64,000 nucleotides of DNA from Azadirachta indica. Taxonomy: Eukaryota > Streptophyta > Magnoliopsida > Sapindales > Meliaceae. Of this stretch, positions 35,146 through 48,739 are shown in pieces. The stretch is taken from the NCBI GenBank assembly GCA_022749755.1, contig CM040451.1, positions 3,486,871 to 3,550,870 of the forward strand. Reading direction: 5' to 3'. How positions within the stretch are numbered: position 1 is the stretch's first letter; each line of letters starts with the position of its first letter. The notes under the pieces are model-generated. The model made no database searches and had not been told where the DNA came from. It worked only from the letters and a program-made list of their open reading frames with translations. A program made the translations under genes and the position numbers.

Positions 35146-36452
35146 TGATAAGTTCACTCTAAGGTCGATCTCTCGCGGAATTGTAATGATTTAAATCCTT
35201 ATTGTTTCTTGTTAACTATTAATTTAAGCAAACATAAAATCTTAAATACTTTAATGTAATCAAATGACAATTTTAGATTATTTCAAATGAAGTGATTAAG
35301 ATAGATAAATTAAAAGAACATGAAAATAATGAAATTGTGTTGAATTCAATGAAATTAGATAGGAGTTGGCTAGTTATCTAATCTAGTATTGAAATATTAA
35401 GTGAATTAAACAACCATTATGTAATTTAGATTATTGGTTTTTTCCACTAAAGTTAGAGAACTCCAATGATCATGATAATTCTCACTTACAATTAATTAAA
35501 TATATCCTTGATGTGAGGCTTCTACTTAATTAATTGTATTGTTACAAGGAAATCATTTAACCATTTAAATTAAACAAACTCAATGGATTCAATTTAAATA
35601 CTTGCTCAAAAGAGCTCAATAAATATAAGATGATGTTTTTAATACTTCAATTCTCAAATTAATTTCAATCACAAATAATATATAGCAAATCCACAATAAA
35701 TAATTAAAATTATACAGATCAATGAATAAGAAATAATCTCACCCTCTAATTAATCACATTTCACAAAATATTCAATATCATTTCAATAGCAAAACCAAAC
35801 TTGCAAAATATGTTTACAATTAAAAGCTATGAATCTAATTTCAAATGTTCTAAACATATTTGAAAAATAAACAAACTTAAAAGAAAGCTTCTCTTTTGAA
35901 GGTTTCACCACCAAATTCTAAAGAAGATGATAATTCTGCCCAACAAGAATGTCCTCCTCTTCAATCCAGCAATCCTCTCCTTCAATGGAAAACTCACTAT
36001 TTTAAAAGCCTCATTCTTCTCCAATTCGTTCTCAGCCAAGCAACATCTCCCAAGCTCCCCTCTTTCACTCATTTTGTCATTAAATAATTCAAAATTTACT
36101 CCCACATGTCAAGGAAAACTGTCTTCCACTTGTCTTATATCCAGCTAGAATTTCGACCATTAAAACTTCAACATTTACTTTCTTTTTGAAATATAGGCTG
36201 TAAATCATTATGTGTAGTTTTCAAATTATTTTGTATCATCTAAATATGAGTACCAAGGACAAAGTTATGCTAGAAAATACAGATTATATTCAACAAATAT
36301 GGGCCTTCCAGCATCTTGGGTTTGTTTTTGAGCTTTCTTCAATAATGCCTACAAGTAATAAAAAGTAGTTCAAAGTAATAAAATTCTAAGATAAAATACA
36401 TGAATAAAAGACATAAATATAACAAAATATTAGAACAAATATTGATTTATCA
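35146..36452 (-). repeat. Gypsy 3' LTR (approximate)
   Basis: On the minus strand the LTR begins TGATAAATCAATATTTG after the purine tract GCTTGGAGGAGTT and ends ...GAACTTATCA at 35146, giving TGATAA/TTATCA ends, about 1.3 kb. The 3' boundary could instead lie some 30 bases further, near GTGCACTTAC. Minus strand just inside the end shows GCGAGAGATCGACCTTAGAG, a motif I associate with this element type. Confidence 0.5.
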
Positions 36453-36469
36453 AACTCCTCCAAGCCTAT

Positions 36470-38390
36470 ATTTTGCTAGTTCTCGAGCAAAACTAAAATA
36501 AAAATAAAAGACACAATATCCATGTGAAAGTTTCTTTCTAGAGATGATTCCTCAAAATGTTAATAGCTTCAAAAGAATTCAACAAGATATAAGGTCCATT
36601 AATGAATTATCCAATTGCTAACAATTTTTCAAAAGTTATTCTAATGTGTAATGTGTGATAGCCATAGATCAATTATCATCTCTCTTGTCATCCTTCATAT
36701 TATTAGAATATAGCATGTATTGATGTTTTAACTCCAAACTTCATAAAAGTGGTCACTCTTAAAGAAATGCGCTCGAAATTTGGGTTATCACTAAATCGTA
36801 TGTGAGACAAGTATCAAGTTTAGATTTTTAATAGAAAACAGAGTTCATATACAAAATGAAGAATACGTTGTTTCTGATGTAATGATGCGGATCTCACGAA
36901 CGAAATGCTAACAACTTGATTCTCCTAGCAATGAATGCAAAGTAATCATATGATACACAAAATCAACATAGGACTTTCTTTTTGGGTTATAATGTGGCTA
37001 TTGGTAAGGTGAGGATAAAAATTGGTAGAAAAAAGATAAAACAAAACCATAAGAACTCAATAATATGTGTACCTATCATCAAATTCTCATTTATCAATTT
37101 TCATATTTTGCAACCACTTATTTATATTCACCTCTTTTTTTTTATTTCCCTTTTTTTTTTCAATCTCAAATTTCATTTGCAGCCCATTTTTTACTGCACT
37201 TTCATTATCTACCTTAACATTTCTCCCTTTTTTTTCTCTTTTTTTTTTATAGTGCAACACATTGATAAAACATATAACACCAAGCACTACTTCCAGAAAT
37301 AACAACCCCCAAACTTATGACAAAACGTATATCCATTTAACTCATTTATAGCTTAAAGAATAGAATAAAGATAAGGATATTGGATACTTGGCTATTGGGT
37401 TTGATTGTTAATGGTTTTAAGAAAGAAAAAGAATATATTGAGGCTCAAAATTATTACTAAGGAAGAATATACATTAGGTAGGCAAGAAAGGCACAAACAA
37501 TTCAAATAAGACATAAAATCACTTCTCATATATCATATAATCAATATTACAATCAAAACATGAATAATCAAGTTAATTAAACAAAACAACATATAATGAG
37601 ATTATTTGAAAGAAAAGATGATAAGAAAATATAGAGTAGTAATAAACACTTAGAATAGAAGCTTTAGGGTTCAAAATCTCAAAACTAGGGTTTTGTGAGT
37701 CTACATTATCTTGTGATTTCATCAAATCAAGATTCAAATCTATCAAGGCATAAAGTGCATATGTAGTAAAAGATTAAGCAATGAAACCTAGTTAAAAGAG
37801 ATGAAAATAATAACATCATGATTTCCCTTAATATCTCATCAATTCTGATTAGCCATGAACAAATTGCATACCAACCTCATAGGAAGGAATCATCACAAAG
37901 ATTTGAAACAAAGAGGAAAAAAAATGATTTTTTTTCAAACATTTTTTTAAAAAAAAATTTAGTTTTTATGACAATAAAATTTAAAACAGATACAAATATT
38001 AATGCATGCTTAAAAACTTTTAAAACACACTAAAACCCCACCCCCAAACCTATATTAAACATTGTCCTTAATGTTTAAAATATAGTTTAAATTAGGAAAG
38101 CAATAAAAATGAAACAAATAGATACGAAGTTAAACCAAAAAAAAAAAGGATAAGATACTACAAAAAATGAGTGGGTTGCCTTCCACCAAGCGCTTTCTTT
38201 AACGTATTAACGAGACATTGCCTTTTCTTATTGAGGGTTAAACAATTCAATGCATTCAACCTCTCTCTTATTCTAAACTCTTTCTAAATAAGGCTTCACA
38301 CGATGTCTATTTACTTTAAATGTTGTTTGAGTCTTTGGATTTAACAATTCTATCGCTCCATGAAGAAAGACTTGGACTATTGGAAGCGGT
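36470..38390 (-). other. Non-coding 3' region of the gypsy element
   Basis: Lies between the integrase and the polypurine tract. It contains purine/pyrimidine-rich runs (poly-T at 37134-37250), the degenerate integrase C-terminus (38390-38230) and a GGGGTGGGGTTTTAG-like segment (38048-38032, minus strand). Athila-type elements often carry an env-like frame here; I see none intact. Confidence 0.5.
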
Positions 38391-38395
38391 CCACA

Positions 38396-40373
38396 CTATT
38401 TTAATTTCAACTTTCTTGAAAACAATTTAAGGCGAGAGTTAAACAAAAGAACATTCATTCTAGAATATAGAGATTTATGAATTAGGCCTTTGTCATGATA
38501 ACGCTTAGTGCGTTCTTTGTAAATTTTTGCATTCTCATTGGCTTCATCCTGAATCTCTTCTAACTCATTAAGTTGAAGTAACCGCTTCTCTCCTGCCATT
38601 TTCATGTCCATGTTTAGCTCCTTAATTGCCCAATATGCCTTGTGCTCAAGCTCTACAAGTAAATGGCATGCCTTTCCAAAAATTAACCGATATGGGCTCA
38701 TGCTAATAGGTGTTCTTATATGCTGTGCGATATACCCACAATGCATCATTCAACTTGGCTGCCTAATCTTTCCTTGAGGGTTGTACTGTCCTTTTCAAAA
38801 TTCCTTTGATTTGGAGATTACTAACCTCAACTTGGCTCAAAGTTTGTGGATTGTATAGAGTTGCCACTTTATGTGTAATGTTGTATTTCTTCAATAACCC
38901 GTCAAAGAGTTTGTTACAAAAATGACTTCCTCCATCACTGATTATGGCCCTTGGTGTCCCAAACCTGCTAAACATCACATCTTTCAAAAATTTCACAACA
39001 TAATAAGCATCGTTAATTCAGGTTGGTACAGCCTCAACCCACTTGGACACATAATTAACTGCAACTAATATGTACTGAAAATCAAATGAAGATGGAAAAA
39101 GTCCCATAAAATTAATCCCCTATATATCAAAAAGCTCTACAACAAGATTGTTTGTTAAAAGCATCTCATTTCTCTTACTAATGTTACCACTCCTTTGACA
39201 TTTATCACAATGCAAACCAAAATTATAAACATCTTTGAAGAGAGTTGGCCAATAAAAACCAGATTGCAATACTTTGAGGGCTGCTTTCTTACCACCAAAA
39301 TAACCTCCACAATGAAGCTTATGGCAAAAGGTTAGAATAATCTCATGTTCATCTTCAGGCACATATCGACGAATGATCTGATCTTGACAAAGCTTGAACA
39401 AATATGACTCATCCTAAAAATAATGCTTGCAAGAGAATAAAAATCTCTTCTTTTCTTAAAAAGTAAGGTTAGGCTGAAATACATCGCAAGCAAGATAATT
39501 GACAATATCAGCATACCATGGTTTATGTCCTAAGGAAAACAAGTATTCATGAGGAAAAGTTTCAACAATTGGTTATTTTTCTTTGTGTTTATATGTGTCA
39601 AAATATGAAAATAATCTAGAAAGATGATCAGCAATAACATTCTCACTACCTTTCTTATCCCTTATTTTTAAGTCAAATTCTTGCAAAAGCAACACCCACC
39701 GAATCAGTCTTGGCTTCGCATTTTGTTTTGTTAATAAATATTTCAATGCCGCATTATCAGAATGCACAATGACTTTAAATCCAACCAAGTATGACCTAAA
39801 TTTGTCTAATATAAATACAACAGCTAAAAACTATTTTTCAATGGTGGAATAATTTAGTTGGGCATCATTGAGTGTTCTACTAGCATAATAAATAACATGC
39901 AAATGCTTCTCTGCTTTCTGTCCCAAAACAACCCCTATAACATAATCGGATGCATCACACATAATCTCGAAGGGTAACAACCAATTAGGTGCTATGATAA
40001 TAGGTGCTGATGTTAATTTTTCTTTCAAAGAATTGAAGGCGACAAGACAATCATCATTAAAATCAAAAGGAACATCTTTAGACAACAAATTACATAATGG
40101 ACAACTTATTTTAGAGAAATATTTAATAAATCATCTATAAAATCTTGCATGTCCTAAGAAACTCCTAATTCTCTTAATTGAAGTAGGTGGTGGTAATTTA
40201 GCAATCAAATCAATTTTTGCCTTATCAACTTCAATGTCTTTACTAGAAATAACATGCCCTAACACAATGCTTTGCTGCATCATAAAATGACTTTTTTTCC
40301 AATTAAGTGTCAAATTACACTTAATGCATTTCTTAAGAACTAAAGTTAAGTTATGTAGGCAATCATCAAACAA
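38396..40373 (-). pseudogene. Gypsy pol relic (RT end, RNase H, integrase)
   Basis: Visible pieces: VLGHVISSKDIEVDKAKIDLI and SFLGHARFYR (end of RT/connection); PFEIMCDASDYVIGVVLGQK and NYSTIEK (RNase H, first Asp and Glu); [20 protein letters not shown] and [10 protein letters not shown] (RNase H end, later Asps); HKLHCGGYFGGKKAA and HCDKCQRSG (integrase zinc finger, with H-C-C visible); FGTPRAIISDGGSHFCNK and NPQTLSQVEVSN (integrase core: the second Asp kept; the usual H-P-Q-T-x-G-Q-x-E-x-x-N has lost H and G but keeps E); [13 protein letters not shown] (integrase end). Stops between them make the copy inactive. Confidence 0.85.
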
Positions 40374-40384
40374 AGTTCCAAAAA

Positions 40385-42420
40385 TTGAAAAATCAATACA
40401 ACAAAAAGTAAAAATTACAACATAAAGATAGAAATGATAAAAAAAGTTAAAAAAATATTGATACTTTTAATAAAGATAGATTTTAAATCAAACATTGACC
40501 CAAGATCAAACTAAACATTGATGTCCTTGTGTATTAATATATTTCTAAATGAATAAGAAAAAAGCATTTTTCTAGTTTTTAATTTAACGGATCATAGTTA
40601 CACACATAATATATTAATTTAAATCTCTCAATAACACAGGATAACCTTGTGGCTTGAGCATACTATTTTTTTTATTATTTTATATACGAAGAACTAACCT
40701 GTAATGTACATATTTCTCATTTGTAATACATATACAAATTTAATTATACAAAGTAATATATTAGTGTTATATTATTGTTATTTCACAAAAATTAAATTTT
40801 TTACATGAATAAGAAAAGAAAAATTATATAAAATATGTTGTAATAATAAAATATTATATATTTTTTGGATATTGGAAATGATTTTCACCATTTTTACATT
40901 CGTCTTATTACCATCAACATTAATGATGATGGACAACAAAATTTCTTTCGCCAACTTTGTTGACTTATGAAATTATGAAATAATTTTCTTTCTCTCTGTA
41001 ATACGAGATAAGATTTTATGTCTGCCTCTCATAAATTCTAATATTATCTCACATTTTTCTATCTTTCATTTTCCATTATAGATTGAAGACAAAGAGTTTT
41101 TTATTTTTGTAATTAATTTTAAAATAAGGATCCAAGCATCAAGCCAAGTCATATGTTTTTAATAAATTAATTTTAATGTAAAACTTACAAAATACAATAA
41201 AAATAAAATGTAAAAGTAAGAAAGTTTAAATTAGAAGATATTAAATATAGAAGTACATTAAAACATGATGCTAATGTGAGAAGAATAAAAGAGAACCGTT
41301 GTCTTAAAAATACAAAAAATAAATTTTGCAAGGTAAAATACTTTCTAAAGAAGTCCTACTTTCACAACAAAAGAATATTTAATAAGATAATATTACACTT
41401 AAAATTAATCATAAAATACATATAATTTGTTGCCAAAAATATATTTTGTTATTTATACAAACTCTCATGAAATTCATTTATATAAATTAATGTCATGTTT
41501 TTTTTTCACGAATGAAAAGCAAATTTTAATGAGAGCAAAAAGAAATAAATGATATAACATATATGGTGATGAGAAAATATTTCAATATTATATAAACTGA
41601 ATTTTTATAAAATTTAACACTAATATAAAAGGACATAATTGTACAAAAAGTTGACCGGTTAATTATCACATATTATTATTTTGATTTTCTGTGTAAATCA
41701 AAATATTAAATCTTAAGAATAATTCTGATGGATGTTGTAAAGGATCCTAACCTTTTATTAGAAAAATATGACAATTAATAATTCTATCCTTGGTGTCCTT
41801 TATAAACCTAAAGTTTAATAGATCCCAAAATATCCTAAGAAAACAGTCATAATAGTTACTAATTTGTTGTTATATAAATAATCATCAATTATTGATTCTA
41901 AACTTTTAAAAAATTAGAGGCAATTAAAACAGTATATATGGTGAGGACAGATATTATCCAAATGGAGTGGAATTCTTTGAGTAATGCCAGACTCGGACTC
42001 CTTCAAAAATTCCGATTTCCTATAAATCTTCAATGTATGATTGGTAGTTCTTAAAAAAATTAGAGGCAATTAAAAACAGTATATACAGTGAGTGCAAACA
42101 TCACCCAATTAGAGTGTAGTTCTCTGGGTAGCGTTAGACTCGACTCGATCAAAAATTTTGATTTCCAATAAATTTTTAATGTATGATTGGCAGTTTTGTA
42201 ATATAATATTAATAGTTTGTATGTATAATATTAAAAGTAAACAAAATTTCTTTAGTTGACTCCTAAATTAGGAATAAATTTTGTTCTCTCTTTTTTATGA
42301 GATAAGATTTTATGTCACTCTAACATAAATTTTATTATTATCTTAAATTTTTCTTTGATTCATTTTCTATTATAAAGTAAATATAAGAAGAATCTGTAAT
42401 GTTATTATAGCTGTAAGCAA
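40385..42420. repeat. Duplicated non-coding block B3
   Basis: Matches B1/B2 (13010-15680 and 19095-21060) with a deletion around 41100. It lacks the SINE-like insert present in B1 and B4. It contains a 146-base tandem duplication (41913 to about 42205). No gene was found. Confidence 0.65.
41913..42205. repeat. 146-bp tandem duplication
   Basis: ATTAGAGGCAATTAAAACAG at 41913 recurs at 42059, and the rest of the unit (ACTCGGACTC / ACTCGACTC, then AATGTATGATTGGxAGTT) follows in both. The units are about 80% identical by eye. B1 has only the beginning of the unit (about 15640). Confidence 0.7.
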
Positions 42421-42599
42421 CAACTATGATGGAAAATGAATGAAGAGGCCTAGATGATAATGGAACAAAAAATTAGCTCTTTTCAACGTGGAAGAAAATT
42501 ATTCCATGAAATCTATTTATTTGAGAAATTTTGGAAGCCGACAAAAACTTGGAGTAGGGCATAGGCATTCAAGTTAAATCTTCTTGTCTTGGCCTTAAT

Positions 42600-44130
42600 G
42601 TGCTTGACTTTGACTTCAACTTACTGTAGAACTATTCCCTCATGACTTTTGCTTTATCTTTTATCATCAATGTTTTTCCCCTATATTTTCTATATGTGGA
42701 CGTCCCCATCTGCGTATTTCATAGTTTTTCTTTATCTTCTTCCTTTCAATTATTGTGTTGTTTGGTCCAGTCTCAGATGACAATGTGCTCGACTTGACTT
42801 TATCATTTCTTTTGAAACTTCTAAGCTACTTTCTTGTTTGGCAGAATGCTTAATAAAGTGATTAATATTACTTAATAATGATTAATATTACAAATTTAAG
42901 AATTATATCATATCCATTTCTGGAAAATTGAAATTGTAAATGACATCATATTCTAAAACTCCGAGAAATTCAAAGAAGACGTGAACGTGGAAAGCAGGAA
43001 GGTAGTAGGAAAATTATTTGACGGGAAAGTCGGGTGAAGAGAAATCTCCAAGCATTCAATTTGAGATTGTTAAAGTTGAATCGATTTTAAATGTTTAGTA
43101 TTTTTTTTTCCTTAAATTGCATCTTCTAAAATAGTATTATCTCATAGTAAATTTTCAGGAACATTTCTTTACCTACTTTTCAAAATGTAGTCCTTAAAAT
43201 CCATTTTATTTATGTTTATAGTTTCATGTATATCCTTGCATGAATTATATAAACTCAAAATTATATTTAACAAAATTGAGATTTGATAATTTAAGTACTT
43301 ACACAATTTATTTTATTTATTTTCTTCTTTATATACTCTGTTATTTAAAAATACAAATTGCTGTTTTTATCACTATTGCTACACAACCATCATAATCTTC
43401 AATACTTTAATATTTAATTTATATATTTAACCAATTTAATTTATTCAAATAGTGAAATTGAAAATAAATATTGTTTATTATAATTTTAATTTATGCTTGA
43501 AAAGTGTTTTACGCAAATTAGTTTCAATTATTTTATATTACATATTTATTGACATATAAATACTATGGTCAACATTATATTTCTATTTTAATCATTTGTA
43601 TTATTGAAATATTTTAACAGCAAAATTTTTAAAGTATTTGTAAATCGGATTTCAAATTTACAACACTTTTAACTAAAATATTTATCAAATATTAAATAAT
43701 TCTCTTTAAAATTGATTATTTTTATATTACAGTAAAAACAAATAATTTATTTAAACTAATATACAGTTTTTTATACTACTGTAACTATTTTACAACCATA
43801 AAAATATGTTTACATGTAATAAAAGCAAAATGATAGACATAAAATTTCTATAACTTTTTTTGGTTTTGGAAGAAATATTGAAATTTAAAAATAAAATATC
43901 AAACTTTAAAAAATATTAAAATTTTAGAAAATATGAAAGCATGTTTGATATAAAATATCAAAATAATAAAAATAAAAAAACTTATTTGGTTAAAATTAAT
44001 TTTTAATATTTTTATATAAAATGACATGTTCAAAGTTAATCAAACTTCTTAATTCTATTAATATTTTTATGGATCCATGTGTGTGTATTTTGTAGTTTTT
44101 TTTATATTCTTCCTTCCAATTATTGTTTTT
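42600..44130. repeat. Duplicated non-coding block C3
   Basis: Matches 21076-22960, including the GTGGTCCAG-like segment (42765) and the CTCCGAGAAATTCAAAGAAG segment (42960). It lacks the inserted promoter copy. The match ends near 44130, where about 550 bases intervene before the decayed ankyrin-gene copy resumes, so promoter and exon 1 are missing here. Confidence 0.6.
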
Positions 44131-44679
44131 TAATCAAACTTCTTAATTTTATTAATATTTTTATCATCTATCAATTGTTATCTGTTTATCTGCTAATCCT
44201 ATTAAATTAGCGAATAAATAAAAATGAAACCATGAGAAAATTATCTTTAATAAATACCATCATCAGCATTAGTTACCATTTTACTCCTTATAAGTTATTT
44301 TTTATGTAACAAATTCTTTTAAAACCTTAATATAGCATTGAGAAATTAAACAAAACTTTGAGAGGCATCAAGAATTTTTCCTTCAAAGAGATTTAAAAGT
44401 AAAATAGACTCTTTTATGATTTGTAAAAATTAATATAACAGAATATTATTATTTTTAACCATTTAATTAAAGAAAATGAGTAGACCTTTAATAAGATTAC
44501 TTTACAACTCGTAATAAATAAAAATAAGATATCTAATAACTTATTAATATTTAAACAAATTATTAACCATTATAAAATAATTCTAATTATTTGCTAAATG
44601 TATTTTAATTTTTCAACATTTTTTAATAAATATAATAACATTTTAGACTAACTAGAGAGGTATATTTTTAAATACGAGA

Positions 44680-46530
44680 GTTACATTTAAAAGGTATATA
44701 AATGCATATTTTATATTAATGAGTTTGTATAAACATTAGTATGAGTAGCTGTGCTCATGAAATATTTTATTTGTTATCCATAAGTAAGTGATGCTCTTTA
44801 TCATTTTGAAATCTTCTCAAACTATATTTAACGCTCATCTTCAATGAATGAGTAGGCCTGATTATAGACAATAAAATTGTGCTTTATGAATATGTTTACT
44901 AGAAAGTGAATTCCATTACAAAAATAATTTTTCTTTCAAAATAATTTTGTGCTCATTTGCTAATTTTTTCAATTTCAAATAATATCTTAAATTTTTATTG
45001 CACTATTTTAGTACTATCTCAAAATATTTAAACTTTCTCAAAAATAAATTAGAATCATTACATAATTTTCATTTTAATGTTTGAACATCAATTATCATGA
45101 TTTTTGTTTTATGATTATAAATTAGAGGAAAGAAAAATTGTTCTATTAGTAAATCTATATTTGCTTATTACAACTTCATAGATTGATTTTTACTAATATT
45201 TGATTTCCGAAACTTTTTTTTTCAGACGAAACTGTCAAAAATTGTTCTTATGGAGCAAATATTTCGAGCTCATTTCAAAAGAATGATCCCTCCATTAAGA
45301 TAATGGAAGGATTCATAAGACAACCAAATAGAGTCATGAAATTAATCGAACAAATTGTTCCTAAAAAAAAAGATAAGATTTATACACCATCTATAATTAC
45401 ATTTAATTTTTTATATTATTAGTTGCATATGTAAATTGCATACATGCAACTAAAAAGTGATAGAAAGATAACATTTTATCATTAGTAAAATTGATTTAAT
45501 CTCTCATCTTATGATAATTAATTTTTAAAGAAAATAGAAAAATTACATATGTAATAATTATGAATAAAATAGAAATGAAATTCTATATCTTACTTTTTTT
45601 CATATTATATTTTTTTTCCTCAAGATTATAGGTAATATTCTAATTATTTCGTTGTAATTTTAATTTATGAACTTTATTTAAAATGTTTAAACTATGTAAT
45701 AAAAATTAAAAAATTAGAATGAAACCATTAAAATTATAACTGGAAAGTTAAAAAAAATTTGTGATATATTCAAGTTGATATCATAACATGATCCTTACAT
45801 TATTTGTAAAATTTCACATGCATGAAATTATGAATAATATAAAACAAAAACAAATTCTTACATAAAATTGAACTATCACAGATGATGACACAACATCAAG
45901 TCCAATTGATGAACTATTACTCGGAATGTTTTGTTATTACATTTTACTTTATTTCTTATTTATATTTGTATTTTAAAAATCGCGAAAGTATGCCTTATCT
46001 AATAAGTGGCAGGATCACGAATAAATTATTCCACTACTTTGATTTAAATTAATTCCTACAAAATTCTACTTTATTTAAATCAACAAAACCATGACAGTTA
46101 AGGGCAATCAAGGGACTGTACAATCGGACAGTACATATGCTTTATCAGAAGATAGAATACCTAGGATGTTATGATATTGTGTTTTACTTTATTTCTTATT
46201 TATATCCATATTTAGAATTATTAGTTGAAAATATATTAGAAATTTAAAATTATTGATTGAGTTTCCAAAATAGTTTAAAATATTATTTATATGTTTTAGA
46301 TGAAACAGCTATTAGTCTCACTTTAATTAATTTTGACATTAACATGGGACTAATATGATTATTATAGCACTGTAATATGACTTTATATATAAGTTTAAAA
46401 TAAACATTGGCTAAACTAAGAGGAGGAATAGGATTAAAATAAAATTCAGCACAAATTAGAGATTAAGGGAATATCATGAATCTTATCCTTTCAAATTAAC
46501 ATAAATATAAAATAAGAAAGGAAAACTTTC
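44680..46530 (+). pseudogene. Decayed copy of the ankyrin/PGG gene (intron 1 to intron 4 only)
   Basis: The segment aligns with 25160-26980 of the intact gene. Exon-2 relic 45236-45372 (one base lost early, shifting the frame to a stop; only one of the two coiled-coil heptads present), exon-3 relic 45882-45923 and exon-4 relic 46098-46163 keep the original lengths of exons 3 and 4. All three splice donors are destroyed: GT became AT, GA and GG respectively, while the acceptor AGs remain. Exons 5-8 (ankyrin and membrane parts) are gone: at about 46530 the match jumps to sequence downstream of the intact gene (31560), a loss of about 4.5 kb. Promoter and exon 1 are also absent. Confidence 0.8.
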
Positions 46531-46639
46531 ATGAAACCGATAATTTTGTACTTAGTAAGCAATCAATTTTCATGAAACTGATACTTTACTGATTATATAT
46601 TAGTTATTTGCAATAACGTGCACTTATATTTAAAAAATT

Positions 46640-48230
46640 CACAACACTAAGAGATATATTTATCTATTTATCTATTAATACTATTAAATCAACTAATAGA
46701 TGAAGATGAAACTATGAAAGAATTAAATTCATTAAATACCATAATCATCACCGAAAACATTTACTTCCATGTTAGATATATTACTAGGGGGCATGTTTTA
46801 GTGGGTTGATTGACCCTTTATTAGAAGAAAGTTATTTCTGTTCCTTTGTCGTTCATCATACATTTCTAATATATGTTCATCAATTGTAAATCCACATTTA
46901 TGATTATATTTTATATGGGAAATTGACAAATATCCCTTGTATTTAGGTTAATAGATAGATAACCCTGATATTTGAGAAAAAAAAAATACCTCCAATATTT
47001 GAGCAAATAGACAGATAATTGAATTTTATTTCCATTAGTTAATATGTTAGATTTTTATTATTTGTGTCCCTAAAGGTTTACAAAATAACAGAGTACATAT
47101 ACTTTATTCCATTATAACACTCTAACCCTTATTTTAATATTTTTCACAATGTACTTTTTCAGTTATAACAATTTAATCCTATTTTATTATCTTTCATCGT
47201 ATATCTTTTTTTAAATTATAATAATTTAGTACCTATTTCAATATTTTTCATAATATACCATGAATTAAATAGTTTTTTAATATATTATTTCAATAAAAAT
47301 TTTAAAAAATTTATCTTTAACAAGATTCCAAACAATGAGTTAGATCAATCCAATATTTATAATCCTCTTCCTTTACTTAATTTTTTAGTAATAATTTAAT
47401 ATTTAATTATCAAAATAAATTTAAATGAAATATTTTTAATATTTTATTTTTATATATAATATATCTATTTAAAAGATTATATTAAATTTATTGTATTTTC
47501 TTAAAAAAATTATAAAAAAATAAATAAAAATATAAAAAATAAATACATTTTTTATCCATACATATATACATATACATATTTATATATATATTACAAATAA
47601 AAATAATCAAAACTCTCTTCATTTTCTACATTTTTAATTAAATTAAATTGCATTGTCTAATAAGAAAATAAAATATGTTTGGATACTAATACTATTAATA
47701 AATGACATCAAATTCTCTTCTTTTTTATACTTTTTATTATATTTTCATAATTTTTCTTAAAAAATATAAAGAATTTAACATAATGTTCTGAAAAAATTAT
47801 ATTATATATAAAAATAAAAAATTAAAAAATATTTCAAATTTTTTATAATTAAATATCAAATTAATATTAAGAAAGTAAAAGAAGAGAGTTAAAAATATTT
47901 TGACATATGAATTAATAACATATGAATTTGATCTAACTCATTATTTGATTTTTTTAATAATGAAATTTTTTTTCTAACTTTTTTATTAAAATAATAAACT
48001 AAAAAAGAATTTTCATTTAATCAATAGTATATTGTGAAAAAATTAAAATAAGGAATAAATTTTATAATCGAAAAATATGTATCTTACTTTATTATTTTAT
48101 AAGAGATTAGGGATATAAATGATAGAGAATAGGAGTATCTATTTATTTATCCAAATGTTAGAGGAGCAATTTTTTTTTTGCAAATATTAGGAGTATCAAT
48201 ATGGGGGTATCTATTAATGTCCCTAACTTA
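46640..48230. repeat. Block F2 and large imperfect inverted repeat
   Basis: 46640-47600 repeats block F1 (31560-32525). The part from about 46925 to 47600 is followed, after a spacer of about 100 bases, by its diverged reverse complement at about 47700-48230. Paired signals include ATAGATAGATAACCCTGATA versus the reverse complement of TATCTATTTATTTATCC, and GAGTTAGATCAATCC versus the reverse complement of ATTTGATCTAACTC. The RNA could form a long hairpin. It may be a foldback-type MITE; clear terminal repeats and target duplication were not identified. Confidence 0.6.
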
Positions 48231-48739
48231 AAATGACCATTATTAGCTTTGGGGCTACGATGAAATCAAAATTAGTGCATTAGTGTTCGATGGAAAATGT
48301 TCTTGAGGTACCTAAATAAGTAGTATTAATTGCTAAGCATAGAGATTAATTTTCTGATAATTAATTAATTCTCTAAGTTGTAGTTGATTAGCTTATTAGC
48401 CAAAATCTTATATATATAGTATGTATGTATATATGGGGACGCATCAATTGCCCTATTTATATATATATATATATATATTTATATTCATTTGTAGATCGTT
48501 AGAATTATACATTTCTAATTGTTAAAACTGAATATAATATGTACATTAATTATAGTTTATTAATTATACATCAATCAGACGTGTAAAATTTAATGTCAAC
48601 CGTTAAAAGGAATAGGTCTAATAATTAAAAAAATAAATATATATATATATAATTTTGGGGCAACTAATCCATCCCCTATATATATATATATATACATATA
48701 TATATAAATTATTTCCTTCTTCAATTAGGAGTCTTTTGT
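48231..48739. other. AT-rich stretch with TA microsatellites
   Basis: No gene was found. (TA)n runs lie at about 48458-48478, 48636-48650 and 48677-48705. The 48240-48310 part has more even base composition but no recognised feature. Confidence 0.5.

Larger units (their letters stand above)
35146..40381 (-). mobile_element. Ty3/gypsy retrotransposon relic (Athila/Tat-like), 5'-truncated
   Basis: On the minus strand there is the end of a reverse transcriptase (40373-40131), RNase H (40088-39573), integrase zinc-binding (39401-39120) and core domains (38996-38396), a long non-coding segment (38390-36470), a polypurine tract (about 36453-36466) and one LTR (35146-36452). RT before integrase defines Ty3/gypsy. 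The motif GCGCTTGGTGGAAGGCAACC after the integrase (38194-38175) recalls the GGGAGGCAACCCA motif of Athila/Tat-type elements. Gag, protease, most of RT and the 5' LTR are missing; sequence switches to block B3 at about 40385. Confidence 0.85.
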
